Source: Neocallimastix lanati (nom. inval.) | Lineage: Eukaryota > Neocallimastigomycota > Neocallimastigomycetes > Neocallimastigales > Neocallimastigaceae | DNA length: 64,000 nucleotides | Direction of reading: 5' to 3' | Assembly: GCA_016946835.1 (NCBI GenBank) | Contig: JACVTC010000012.1 | Location: 839,501-903,500 of the forward strand | Shown here: one piece after another, positions 11,406 through 23,041 of the stretch | Layout of the letters: each line of letters opens with the position of its first letter | Position numbering within the stretch: position 1 is the first letter of the stretch | Translations under genes and position numbers: made by a program | The notes under the pieces: generated by a model | What the model saw: the letters and a program-made list of their open reading frames with translations, nothing else | Told to the model about the DNA's origin: nothing | The model's database searches: none

Positions 11406-13394
11406 TTGAAGAAACTCTTTACCATAGAACTTATTCTTGCCCATGCAGATCCAGAATTACCGTTTATAGTAGAAACAGATGCAAGTAATTTTGCAATTGG
11501 TGCCGTATTATCTCAAAGAAATAAGGATACAAATGAGTTACATCCAATCTGTTATTATTCTAGAGGTTTGTCCAAATCTGAAAGAAACTACCCTATTTAT
11601 GACAAAGAACTTTTAGCGGTTAAGTGTGCATTACAAGAGTGGAGACATTACCTTGTGGGTTCAAAACACCAGTTTACAATTTTCACAGATCACAAAAATC
11701 TTACTTTTCCTCGTAAGCCAGAACTTCTATCTCAACGACAAATTAGATGGAATTTATTTTTGTCACGATTCGATTATAAATTGCAATATAGACCAGGAAA
11801 AGAGGGTGGAAAACCAGATGCTTTTTCAAGAAGACCAGACTATGAAGATAAAGAAATTGAGGATGAAGAAGACTCAACCCCGTGCTTCGCTATCATGGAC
11901 TTAGATAATAATTCATACCCTTCAATCCAAGGTCAACTAAAAGAGGAATTAATAAAGAATACAAAAGAGGATAAATTTATCCAGGAATTAATTAGCGTAA
12001 AGAAAGGAGTATCGACTACTAACAATAAATATAAAAGTAAAATGAAAGATTTCGAACTTGAGGAGGATGGATTACTTCATTATAAAGGATTGATCTTTGT
12101 TCCTAACAAGATGAAAGATATTATTATCGGTATCCACCATGATAATCCTGTGCAAGGCCACTTTGGAATTCTTAAAACTAAAGAAGTTATTAGTAGAAAT
12201 TTTGTTTGGTTCAGAATGACGGATGATATCGTAAAGTACATTGCTTCTTGTAAGATTTGTTGTCAAGCTAAAGATGATCGTCATAAACCATATGGATTAC
12301 TTCAACCGCTCCCTACTCCAAAAAGACCATGGTCCTCAGTTTCAATGGATTTTATAACTGATTTACCTAAGTCAAGAGACAAAACAGTTACAATGGTCGT
12401 AGTTGATAGATTAACAAAGATGGCTCACTTTATTCCATTTAGGAGTATACCTACTACTCAAATCGCTGCTGATGTATTTTTTAGAGAAGTTTTTCGTTTA
12501 CACGGATTACCAGAAGATATTACTTCCGATAGAGGATCTCAATTCACCTCTGAATTCTGGCAAAGACTTTGTAGTTTATTAGATATTCGTCAAAATTTGT
12601 CAACAGCACATCACCCTCAAACAGATGGTCAAACTGAACGAGTTAATGATATATTAGAACAATTTTTAAGGTGCTATATTAACAAAAGAAAAAATAACTG
12701 GATGGACATTCTTCCTTATGCTGAATTCGCATATAATAACACATTACAACAATCGACTAATCAGACACCATTCTTCTCAAATTATGGTTTTAATCCAAAA
12801 TTCAATCCAGTTATACCTGCTGATAGCAGAAGAACAAGTACCATTGACCATGTTGAACAAATAAGGAAAAACATGCAATTCCTCAAGAAAAATTTAGAAA
12901 AAGCTAAGGAAAGATATAAGAGATATGCAGATCACTTAAGAATTGTAGGACCAAAATTAAAAGTAGGTGATAAAGTTTGGTTAAAGCGTCCAGACTTACT
13001 TCCAAAAGGTCCTTCTAAATTGACTAACAGAAAACTTGGTCCATTTAATATTATTGAAAAAACCGGTCCTGTTTCCTATAAACTTGAATTACCCAAGAGT
13101 ATCAAATGTCATCCTGTGTTCCATATATCAAATCTTGAACCTTACAATGAACGTGAAGAAAATAATAATTATGAAGTTACTAACACTAAAATTGTTTCTA
13201 CTGCTACTGATACTGAAGGTAAAGATCCTTTAAAAATTGTCGCTGCCAAAGTCGTTAACGGCAAACCTCTTTACTTTATGTTATGGAAAGGACTTCCAGC
13301 TACTGAATGCACTTGGTTGTCTGAAGAAGAAATCTCCGATCCTCAATTAGTTCAAGAGTTCAATAGAACTAATAGAGTTCCTTCGAGATTATAA
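11406..13394 (+). pseudogene. Element A: RNase H, integrase and chromodomain region
   Basis: An open stretch of 662 codons. RNase H comes first (VETDASNFAIGAVL and TDHKNL). Next is an integrase zinc-binding HHCC region (about residues 243-296, ending CKICCQAK) and the DDE catalytic core, with MDFITDLP and TSDRGSQFTSEFW carrying the first two acidic residues. It ends with a GPY-like segment (NRKLGPFNII) and a C-terminal chromodomain (about residues 608-655, with YFMLWKGLPATECTWLSEEE). The chromodomain marks this element as a chromovirus; in that group it is known to steer integration toward particular chromatin. Confidence 0.9.
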
Positions 13395-13418
13395 GTCGCT
13401 CAGGGGCTCGACTTAAAC

Positions 13419-13427
13419 AGAGGGGCA
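13419..13427 (+). promoter_or_regulatory. Polypurine tract of element A
   Basis: AGAGGGGCA lies immediately before the 3' LTR, the expected position of the plus-strand primer in reverse transcription. Confidence 0.8.
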
Positions 13428-14393
13428 TGTAAAATATTTAATAATTTGAATACGTATTTAAATGTAATGTAATGTAAATTATTGTGGATAAAAATGTTTT
13501 CCAAATTTTTAATATAAATTTAAATGTATTCCAAATTATTAATTTAAATAATTTTCTCAAAAATTTATGACTAAATTATTTGGAGAATTTACGTAACAAT
13601 TACTCAGTTGAATCACGAAACTTCATAAATTAAAAAATAATTAGTCATTAATTAGTTAAATTAAAATAATTAAAGGAATATTGCCTTTTCCGTTTGTTTA
13701 CAAAAACTTGCCGTTTTGTTTACTTGTCTGTTAAATTATAGAAATTCTAAAAATAAAAATAGCAAGTTGTGGTTTAGTAAATTGGTTTTCACAACTTGGC
13801 AAAATTTAAATTAAATATATGGATAGAATATATTTAATCATATAATTAATGAATTAAACTCTAAATTTCCTTCATAGAAAATTTTAGAAAAATTAGATAG
13901 TTTTAAATAGGATTTATATTAAAATAATTCATAACATTTCATGTAATTTATTATATAATGTAATTGATAATATAAAATAATATGTTTATGTAATTTATTA
14001 AAATTTATTTTGATTTAAAACTTTATTTTGAAAAAATATAAAAAGAGTTAATTTTTCAACTATTGAACGATAGTTGGAAAATCGTATAGTAATAGGAAAA
14101 TTTAAATTTTATTATTAGTTTCGTAACTATTATTAGAATAGTTACTTTCTTATAAAACAATTATAGTATAGTTTGTAAAACCTTAACTGCTAGTGGGAAC
14201 TCCGGAAAGGACCCTGCGTTACCCAGTTAAGTGGTTGTTGAAAATTAGTTAATAAATAAAATAAATAAATAAAAGGAATTAAAAAAGAAAATAATTAATT
14301 AATTGATAGAGGTTTAGGATATAGTGTTATTAGTGTAGTAAAGTTAGTATAGAATAGCCACAAACCTAGACTTGATAAGTATTTTATTTTACA
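13428..14393 (+). mobile_element. 3' LTR of element A
   Basis: A 966-bp LTR beginning TGTAAAATA and ending TATTTTACA. It differs from the 5' LTR by roughly a dozen substitutions and a few small indels counted by eye. It is followed by the target duplication GTATG. Confidence 0.95.
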
Positions 14394-14411
14394 GTATGAT
14401 TATTACACATA

Positions 14412-15406
14412 TGTAAGAATCTATAATTATTTTTAACAAAATAATTATATTTTCTTAGGTTATAATTAATATAACTTTTATTTAACTCATATTTCATTTA
14501 TACAATTAATTATAATTAATAATTTATTTAATTATATATTAAAATTTTATTTAGTTTAATATTAAAAATTTATTTAATCAAATAATTTTTATACATTTAA
14601 AATAATATTAAATTTATTTAATTATTCACTTAATTATTAAATTTATTAGTTTTAGTTTTCTCTCACTTATTAAATCATAAACTAAAACACTATTCTGTAT
14701 TTTATCATGTATTCTGTATTCTATCATGTATTCTGTATTGTATTAATCATGTATTTTATTATTAATGTATTGTTTTATATTTTTTATGTAAAGTTCTATA
14801 AAATAGAACTAAATAGATTAAATTTTAAATTTTATGATCGAAATAATTTTCATTATTTTATTCTTTTATTTTCGATCATTATATTAGATTAAGTAATCGG
14901 TTAATTAAGGTTTTTCCAATTACTTCTTAAAAGTAATCGGTTTTACTTAATTAACGCGATGATCGATATGGATAGAATATCGATCAAAAAACTTATCTAG
15001 GTTTTTCTTCTAGTCTTTTCCTAGATAAGAGATTTGTTAAGATTAGAACCCCTTTTGATTTTAACCTTATTTTGACAAAAAAGTATAAATAAGGCTCTTG
15101 AGTTCTCTTTGAGAAATCAAGAGTTATTATTATAACAATTATAATATAATAATAATAACAATAAGTTTTAACATTTAAAATTTTTAATAAATAATAAAAC
15201 AAATTATTTTAATAAAACAAATTTTATAATTAAAACTTTTCCTTATCAATTTTAGTGTTTCGTCTATTATAATTTGTTGTAATAAACTCGATAATTAGAA
15301 AGAACCATAGGTAAGTATGATTCTTTTCTAAACCTTTAATATTAGCAGTTAGAGCTAATATTAATGATTAATAATTTAATTATAATTTTTTAATTAAATT
15401 ATTACA
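14412..15406 (+). mobile_element. Solo LTR B3 (family B), nearest to tRNA-Gly
   Basis: A 995-bp LTR starting TGTAAG and ending TTACA, flanked by a perfect 5-bp target duplication ACATA (14407-14411 and 15407-15411) and with no internal region. Landmarks match the other B copies: a left-end palindrome (about 14415-14457), TATAAATA at 15084-15091, an inverted repeat (15095-15107/15111-15123), and a terminal stem-loop (15338-15346/15354-15362). Its right end is 17 nt upstream of the tRNA-Gly gene. By position it is the last insertion in the stack. Confidence 0.92.
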
Positions 15407-15423
15407 ACATAAAATAACTGAAA

Positions 15424-15494
15424 GCGTTAATAGTATAGAGGTAGAATATTTGCCTTCCAAGCAAATGGCCCGGGTTCGATTCCCGGTTAACGCA
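15424..15494 (+). tRNA. tRNA-Gly (UCC)
   Basis: A 71-nt cloverleaf. The acceptor stem GCGTTAA pairs with TTAACGC and is followed by discriminator A. The anticodon stem TTTGC/GCAAA carries the loop CTTCCAA, giving anticodon UCC, which reads GGA glycine codons. The T arm is CCGGG-TTCGATT-CCCGG, a good B box. No intron and no encoded CCA are seen. The gene looks intact although retroelements have repeatedly inserted in its 5' flank. The flank left after subtracting those insertions reads CAAAATAACTGAAA just before the gene. Confidence 0.95.
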
Positions 15495-15504
15495 GTGATG
15501 TAAA

Positions 15505-15508
15505 TTTT
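15505..15508 (+). terminator. Pol III terminator of tRNA-Gly
   Basis: The first TTTT after the gene lies 10 nt downstream. A much longer T run at 15529-15546 could serve as back-up. Confidence 0.6.
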
Positions 15509-18500
15509 CATAAATTGCTTTAGCCAAATTTTTTTTTTTTTTTTTTGCTTTATTTGTTTCTTCTTTTGTTTTGCTTTGTTTTGTTGTTGTTGTTTTAATA
15601 TTTAATATTATTATCATGAAAAGAGGAATGATAGCTAAAGAAAATTCCAAATAAGTCATTAAAGAACTAATTAAAGAAGAAAAATCTTAGAATATGGACA
15701 AAAAAAAATCTATAATCACAACTAGTTAAATATGAATAATTAACTTTTATATAGAAAAGATTTATGAAAGTAAAAATATATATATATATATATTAAATTA
15801 TATTATATTATCACTAATAATTATACATTTTATAATTAATGAACATAAATGATATTAATTAAATAAATTTAATATTTTAAAAACCATTTGTTATATTAAT
15901 TAAATAAATTAAATATTTAATAATTTTATGTTTAAAAGAAGTAAGAGACGCCAAAATTATTCAAAATTTTAATATATGTAATAGTTTTAAATATATTTAT
16001 TAATACTTATAATTTTTTTATTAAAATAAAAAAAAAAACAATTAGAGTTAATTAAAAATTAAAAACAGTTAAAAATTTTAATTTACTTAATATAATTCAT
16101 TTGCAATTCTTGATATTAAAATATAAATTAAATTATTTTTATTTTTAGTCACTACTTGGATCTTTTGATTTTCTTGAGATCTTACTTTGTGTGAATAATA
16201 TATTGACCAAATATAGATTTCTTCTTTTTACAAATTAATATATCCATTAAAACGAGAAGAATATTTATCTTATAATGTTTACAAAAGGAATTTGGAAAAA
16301 ATGAAAAAAAAATAGGAAAAGCTGATGAAATCAATATTTTATTTAAAAGTCCAACACTATGGAATCCAAATTAATTGATAATAGAAGACCTCGAAATAAT
16401 ACTGTTGAATTTTGGTTTCAATGTTTGATTAACTTAAATAATATAAATACTGATTTGTAATAAATGACAGAGATACAATCAAATGAAAAAAAAAAAAAAA
16501 AAAATTATCAGAATTCTGTAACAATTAATATTAATAAATATAATTTTTCTTAATCAAAAATCCATAATTGCTTAAAATATTAATATATTTTAGAAATTTA
16601 ATTTAAAAATATATATATGTATATTTTAAAATATATATCATTATCATATTTATATTTTATTAATAACTTTTATACGAAAAAACAGAAATTTGGTATTAAA
16701 ATATATAATAAAAATAATATTAAATATTTTATGAATAAATTTTTATATCTTATCATTAGTTTATGACTACTATAAAATTATACCTATAGAAGATTTAAAA
16801 AAAAAAAAAAAATTTTTTTTTTAAAACGTTTATTTAAATATTTTATTTTTAAATAATATTTTATTTTTATTTTTAAATAATATTTTATTTTTATTTTTAA
16901 ATAATATTTTATTTTTATTTTTAAATAATATTTTATTTTTATTTTTAAATAATATTTTATTTTTATTTTTAAAAAATATTTTATTTTTATTTTTAAAAAA
17001 TATTTTATTTTTATTTTTAAAAAATATTTTATTTTTATTTTTTTTTAAATAATATTTTATTTTAAATATTAATTTTTAAGATATTTATAATTTATAATTT
17101 TAATTTTTTATTAATATAAAGAATATTTTTTTTAAAAGAATATTTTATTTTTAAAAGAATATGTTATTTTTAAGAAAATTTAACAAATTTATATATATAT
17201 TTATGATATATAGACCTTTTTAATTTTTAAATGTTACTTTTATTTTATTTTAAACTCTTTTTATATATTTCAAGAGTATTTTTATTTATTAATATTTTGA
17301 AACGCCTCATTTTCAGGAATGCAACTTTCCGAAATGCAACATATGAATATTTAAAGATGTTATTATTTAAAAATTATATTATAGGTATTAAAATAGCACC
17401 ATATTATTAAAATATTATATTAAATGGATATGAATTATATTAAGGTATTTCATTCGTTATTATGGGTATTAAAATAACATATTATTAAAAAATTATATTA
17501 AATGAATATGAATTATGATATTTCATTCAAAAAATTTATTGTTTATAAAGTTTTATTAAGACACTTTTACATCTAATAATTGTTAGAAAATTAGTATTTT
17601 TGTTTTTAAAATTTAATAAACATTTTTATTAATATTTTTATTTTATTACAATTTTTATTATAATTTTAAATATTAAAATATTTTTTAAAGTAAAATTATT
17701 TATGTCGCAAAAAATTTTTTAATTTTCTATATAATTTGAATAATTAATATGAAAACATGCATTCAATGTATTAAAATATCTATGGTCCATTAAATGTATT
17801 TTATATGAATAAATATCTTTTACTTCAAAAATAAATGATGTTAGTAATAAACAAAAACATTGAGGTTTTTAACAATAATGAAATTTATGAATTAAATAAA
17901 TTCTATATATAATAATTAATGAATATAATAATTAGTTATTTATACTCATAATTATTAAATATAAATTTTATTTAAGAGAATTTTAAACTTCATAATAGAT
18001 GAATAAAACTAGTATGAATTAAATAAAATTTCAATAATGAATAAAAAGAATATAAATTGAATATATTTTATATCTAATAATCAATGAAATATATTAATTA
18101 AATAAAAATTTTATATAATGTATAATAGGTACAAATAATATAAATTATATAAATTTTATGTTTAATAATTAATTAATACAAATAATACGATTAAATAAAT
18201 TTTATATTTAATAATTAATGTATACATGTAATATAAATTAAATAAATTCTTTATTTAGTAATTAATAAATATATAAATTAAATCTATATTTTAATTAATA
18301 AATAACAAATAAAGTTAGTATGAATTATATAAATATTATATCTATTTACATTAATTAAAATTCATATATAAATAATTTATTTAATTCCTACCTACTAACA
18401 TATTAAATAACAAAATTATATTTTATATGATTAGATTAATCTATTGCCTAATCTAATAATAAATATTAAAAATTAGGGTAAAAATTAGGAAAGTAAATCA

Positions 18501-18558
18501 CTTCATAATATATATATATAATATATAATAATTAATTTTATATCTTTAAGAAAGAAAT

Positions 18559-18605
<47 letters not shown>

Positions 18606-19163
18606 TTTTAAAATTAAAGAAAAATAAAATATTGAATTTTTAAATTCATATATTAAATGATTTGATAATTTGTTTAAATAATTTAACGTTTTATGTATAA
18701 GTAAATTAAAAAAAAATAAAATAAAATAAAATAAAAATAAAAATTTGATATTATTCATTTTTTTATATTTAAATAAATAAAATCTTTTATTTTATTAGTT
18801 ATAATTATAATAATAATAATAATAATATAAATAACATCATTATGAAATAAATATTATAAATATTTTTCTTTTTACTGTTAATTATTAAAAAAATAAAATA
18901 GAAATAAAAATTTCAAATAAAAAATAATCTGATAATAAGTATGAAAACTTTTATTTAACTATAATAAAAAAAAATTTTTTTTTATTAACTACAATTATAA
19001 TAATAATATATATAGATAGCATCATCATTTATGATAAGAAAAAATTCATTTTTTCTTTTTGTTATTATAGTTAAATATATTTTATAATTATTATTAGTAT
19101 TATTATTTTTATTTTTATTTTTTTTTCTATTTTTCTAAAAACACTGATATATTTTTATTATTT
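15509..19163. other. Intergenic AT-rich stretch, tRNA-Gly to ankyrin gene
   Basis: No gene is recognised. It holds homopolymer runs, a 24-bp tandem repeat (16828-17050) and scattered TA-rich repeats. A poly-A/TATA tract near 18560-18605 gives spurious open frames of Phe and Ile. Confidence 0.6.
16828..17050. repeat. 24-bp tandem repeat, about 8-9 copies
   Basis: The unit is AAATAATATTTTATTTTT followed by ATTTTT. Later copies show AAAAAATATT in place of AAATAATATT, so two homogenised sub-blocks are visible. Confidence 0.85.
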
Positions 19164-20318
19164 TCATATCATTAATAAAGGTGTATTATTATTCCATCGA
19201 CTTTTTCTACTAATATGTGCTCCGTGTTCTATTAAATATCTCATCATGGCTACATTACCATTTCTATAAGCAATAATTATTGGGGTATTACCCCATCCAT
19301 CTTTTTTATTAACATCCGCTCCATGTTCAATAAAATATCGTATCATTGCTTCATTTCCAATTTTACATGCCTCAGTTAATGGGGTATTTAAGTCTGCATA
19401 AGAACTTATCCCTTCCTTATTAATATCTGCTCCATGTTCAATTAAATGTTTTACCATAGCTTCACTTCCACATCTGAAAGCAATAATTAACGGGGTAGTC
19501 CCCCATCCATCATTCTGATTGACATCAGCTCCATTTTTCACTAAATATTTCACAATTCTTTCACTTTTTTTTTTACAACTAACAATTAATGGTGTATTTC
19601 CCTGTTTATCTTTTTTATTTACATCAGCACCATTTTTAACTAGGCATCTCACGATACCTTCATTTCTATTTCTACAGGCTACGATTAACGGGGTATTACC
19701 ATGGATATCATTTTTATTCACATCTGCACCATTCTCAATCAAATAACTCACCATTGCTGTATTTCCCTTTTCACAAGAAGCAACAAGATAATTAAAATTT
19801 TTTTGATAATTGTTGGTCTGGGGGTCATAACTACTCGGAATCCTATACTTTTTTAATGAAATAATATTCCGCAATAGGGAATCCGTGATCGGCCTCTTAT
19901 TTTTGTAGAGATAGCATAATATTAATTTAATGAAATCATTATCAAAAAATTTCAAGTTTCCGAAAATTTTATCCAAAAAATCCATTTTCCCATTTTTTAT
20001 TAAATGTTTTATTAAATTTGACGATATGTTAAAATATTTTCCATGTTGTATTACAAAATTTAGTCTTTCCAATGTAAGTAATTCATGAAGATACAATTCC
20101 AGCAAAATATCTATTTGTTTCACAACATTTTTCCCATTTAAATAGTCTATCGCTTTTAAATCTTGTCTATCAATGGCATATACATACAGACAAATTTGTA
20201 AGTCATCTTCATTTAATTCTCCTATATCAGCCATATCTTTTACTAATTCCTCAATATTATTGATAACATCCATAAGATTTTTATTTTCAAAGTATTTAAA
20301 TAGTATGTCGTAATTCAT
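19164..20318 (-). CDS. Ankyrin-repeat protein, 384 aa
   Basis: An N-terminal helical domain (about residues 1-165, with RLNFVIQHGKYFNISSNLI and FFDNDFIKLIL) is followed by six ankyrin repeats starting near residues 175, 208, 241, 274, 311 and 344, plus the first few residues of a seventh. The repeats have the classic NTPLIVAC and ENGADVNKKD pattern. An N-terminal domain of this kind in front of ankyrin repeats recalls the large ankyrin families of gut fungi, as I remember them. Ankyrin repeats bind proteins, so a cytoplasmic or nuclear scaffold role is likely, but the partner is unknown. There is no signal peptide or membrane segment. The protein stops just after NTPLLMI, inside a repeat, so the 3' end may be shortened. 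The start is the first ATG of the frame. Confidence 0.88.
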   Translation of the reverse strand: MNYDILFKYFENKNLMDVINNIEELVKDMADIGELNEDDLQICLYVYAIDRQDLKAIDYLNGKNVVKQIDILLELYLHELLTLERLNFVIQHGKYFNISSNLIKHLIKNGKMDFLDKIFGNLKFFDNDFIKLILCYLYKNKRPITDSLLRNIISLKKYRIPSSYDPQTNNYQKNFNYLVASCEKGNTAMVSYLIENGADVNKNDIHGNTPLIVACRNRNEGIVRCLVKNGADVNKKDKQGNTPLIVSCKKKSERIVKYLVKNGADVNQNDGWGTTPLIIAFRCGSEAMVKHLIEHGADINKEGISSYADLNTPLTEACKIGNEAMIRYFIEHGADVNKKDGWGNTPIIIAYRNGNVAMMRYLIEHGAHISRKSRWNNNTPLLMI

Positions 20319-20974
20319 TTTCCTATTATTTTTATATTGTTTTTATCTTCAAATAGTTATATATAGATCATATATAAAAATGTATTCAAGAAATAAATTA
20401 ATATATATAATTAAATAAATAGTAATTAAATGATATAAATTATATATTATATTATATAATAAACAAATCAGAAGTAAAAAGAAATAAAAAAAATAAAATA
20501 AAATAAAATAAAATAAAAAAAAAATTAAAAAATAAAAAAAATATAAAATAAAAAGAAAAAGTAAATTTTATTTATATATAAAAATTTAGATTTTTTTTTT
20601 TTTTTTTATGATTTAGCTTTTGAAATTTTTGTATATTGATTTAAATAATTTTAAAGTTTATTTTTTTTTTTTTTCTTTTCCTTTTATATATAGATATAAT
20701 ATTTATAATAAAAAAACTTTATTAAAAATATTAATAAATATTTCTAATAAAACATAATAATAATAAAGGTATATTAATTACTTTAATTGTTAAATTTACA
20801 ATATATATAAATAAAATTACATATATATATATATGTAATTTTTAATTCTTTTCTTCATTAATTATAATACTAATATTATTAACTATATCAAATTTTATAA
20901 ATATTTAATGAATTAATTAAATATATATAATATATATTTTAATAAATCTTTTTGGAACAGTTAATAATGTGTTA

Positions 20975-21005
<31 letters not shown>

Positions 21006-21373
21006 TTATTATTATTATTCTCTATGTACAAATTAAATTTATATGATAAATTAAATATTAAAAATTTTAAAATGTGTATAATGATAAAAATAAAAAAGCA
21101 TTTCATATCGAGTATTTTATTATTATTATTGTTATTATTATTATTATTATTATTTTATTAAAATAAAAATAAAAATTAATATTAATAATAAAAAAGAATA
21201 ATACATATGCATTCTGTAATATATAGAATATATGGAATATTTTAATTACATCTTTTTATATTATAATATATATAAATTTTTAATTTCAGAATAAAAAATA
21301 AAATGAAATAAAATAAAATAAAATAAAAATAAAAAACTGAAATATGAATTTAATTAAAGCACAGATTGAATAA

Positions 21374-21404
<31 letters not shown>

Positions 21405-21610
21405 TAAAAAGAAATAAAAATTAAATAATAATTTTTAAACATTGATTAAATCATATCACGTAAAAAGTTAAAAAATATATAAAAAAAAAAATTAAAAAAA
21501 AGTAAAATTTTAAAAAATAATAATAATAATAATAATAATAAAATTTTAATTAATATAAAATTTTTTTAATTAATATCAATTTAAAAATTTTAAATAAAAT
21601 TAAAAAAAAA

Positions 21611-21644
<34 letters not shown>

Positions 21645-22062
21645 ATTTATATAACATTTTTAAGACATTTTTTTTTTTTTTTAATGATTGATATATTATT
21701 CATAAATATTCTTTTTTTTTAATAGCTATCACAGCTATTCATAGTTATTTAATTAAACAAAAAATCACAATCTTCAATTTCTAGAATTCATTTAGTAAAC
21801 TTCAAAAAAAAAAATAATAATAATAATAATAAAAATAAAATAAAAATGAAAAAATAATAATTTAATTTTTAATGATTAGTAATTTTATTAGTAATTCTAT
21901 CTTTCTGATATTAGATAGAAAAGTAAAAAAAAATTTTATTAAATAAAATATTAGATATAATTAAAATATATGCTTTTATATAGATGATAGATATTGCAAT
22001 AGATATATAGGAAAATAATTATTTTACAAATATGTAGTATTTAAGCTAATTTTTAATAGAAA

Positions 22063-22110
<48 letters not shown>

Positions 22111-23007
22111 ATATATTGACTAATTTTAATTTTTTTTTTTCCTTTTATATATGTATATATTAAAAGTACTATGACTAACAATATTTATAATATAAGTTTT
22201 TAATTGTGGCTGATATTAAAATCAAAGTCAATTATAAAATCATATACATTATAAAATTATATAAAAATTTTAGCATTTACAATATATTTGAAATAATAAT
22301 AATTTTCCATAAAAACCTTAAATAAATATAAAAATTATGACATAAATATATTAATATTTATGTCAAAGAAAAATGATGTTATAAATTTATAATTGTGGCT
22401 ATTGGTATAAGCACATGATAAATTTAAAATCATACTACTACATAAAATTATGAAAAACAAATTAATTTTAAAGGATTACTTGAAGTTTAATTTGTTACTA
22501 ACTCTTGTTACAATACTTTTGTTCTTTAAAACTACTTAAATTATTTTTAAAAATAAATTACTTTATTAATTTCTTTTTCTTTTATATAATAATTACTAAT
22601 TATAAAATTATTTGAATAAAAATTAGAAGATATTAATGTTGTTACAGTTAAATAATAAGAAATGTTAATAAAACCATTTTATGCTTTTTATATAATATAA
22701 TAAAAAAAAAACTATTTATATAAATAATAGAATAATTGTTAATGTCTTAAAATTAAGAAACTAAAGAAAATTATCTAATTATCGAACGGAGTTTATCTAA
22801 CATATAATTATAATTAAATAATATTCATCTTATGACTATTATTATTACCATTATAATTAAATAATATAACTATTACTAATACAATTATAATTAAATAATA
22901 AAAATATATATGCATTGTTTTTAAAACTTTTAAAATAGATGTTAAGTAAAAATTTAAAAAAAATATATAAATTTTAATTCATTTTTATTATTAATATTTA
23001 ATGTAAA

Positions 23008-23041
<34 letters not shown>

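Larger units (their letters stand above)
7578..14393 (+). mobile_element. Element A: Ty3/gypsy chromovirus with two LTRs, near-complete
   Basis: A 6.8-kb Ty3/gypsy element: LTR 7578-8550, a leader, gag-protease-reverse transcriptase, RNase H-integrase-chromodomain, a polypurine tract, then LTR 13428-14393. It is flanked by a perfect 5-bp target duplication GTATG (7573-7577 and 14394-14398). The LTRs look about 98-99% identical by eye, so it is the youngest datable insertion here. All parts are present in order, but the coding region is interrupted, with about two breaks, so this copy is a recent fossil. It landed inside LTR B2, nine bases from its right end, and not at the tRNA-proximal site used by the other elements. 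Confidence 0.95.
6614..14407 (+). mobile_element. LTR B2 (family B), split by element A
   Basis: A family B LTR whose sequence runs 6614-7577 and resumes at 14399, ending TTACA at 14407; everything between is the later element A and its target duplication. Without the insert it is about 973 bp. Landmarks are a 19-bp perfect palindrome at the start (6617-6635/6640-6658), TATAAATA at 7271-7278, an 11-bp perfect inverted repeat (7282-7292/7300-7310) and a terminal stem-loop (7514-7524/7530-7540). Flanking sequences are CACAA on the left and CATAA on the right (after removal of B3), a one-mismatch target duplication. It is probably a solo LTR. Confidence 0.75.
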
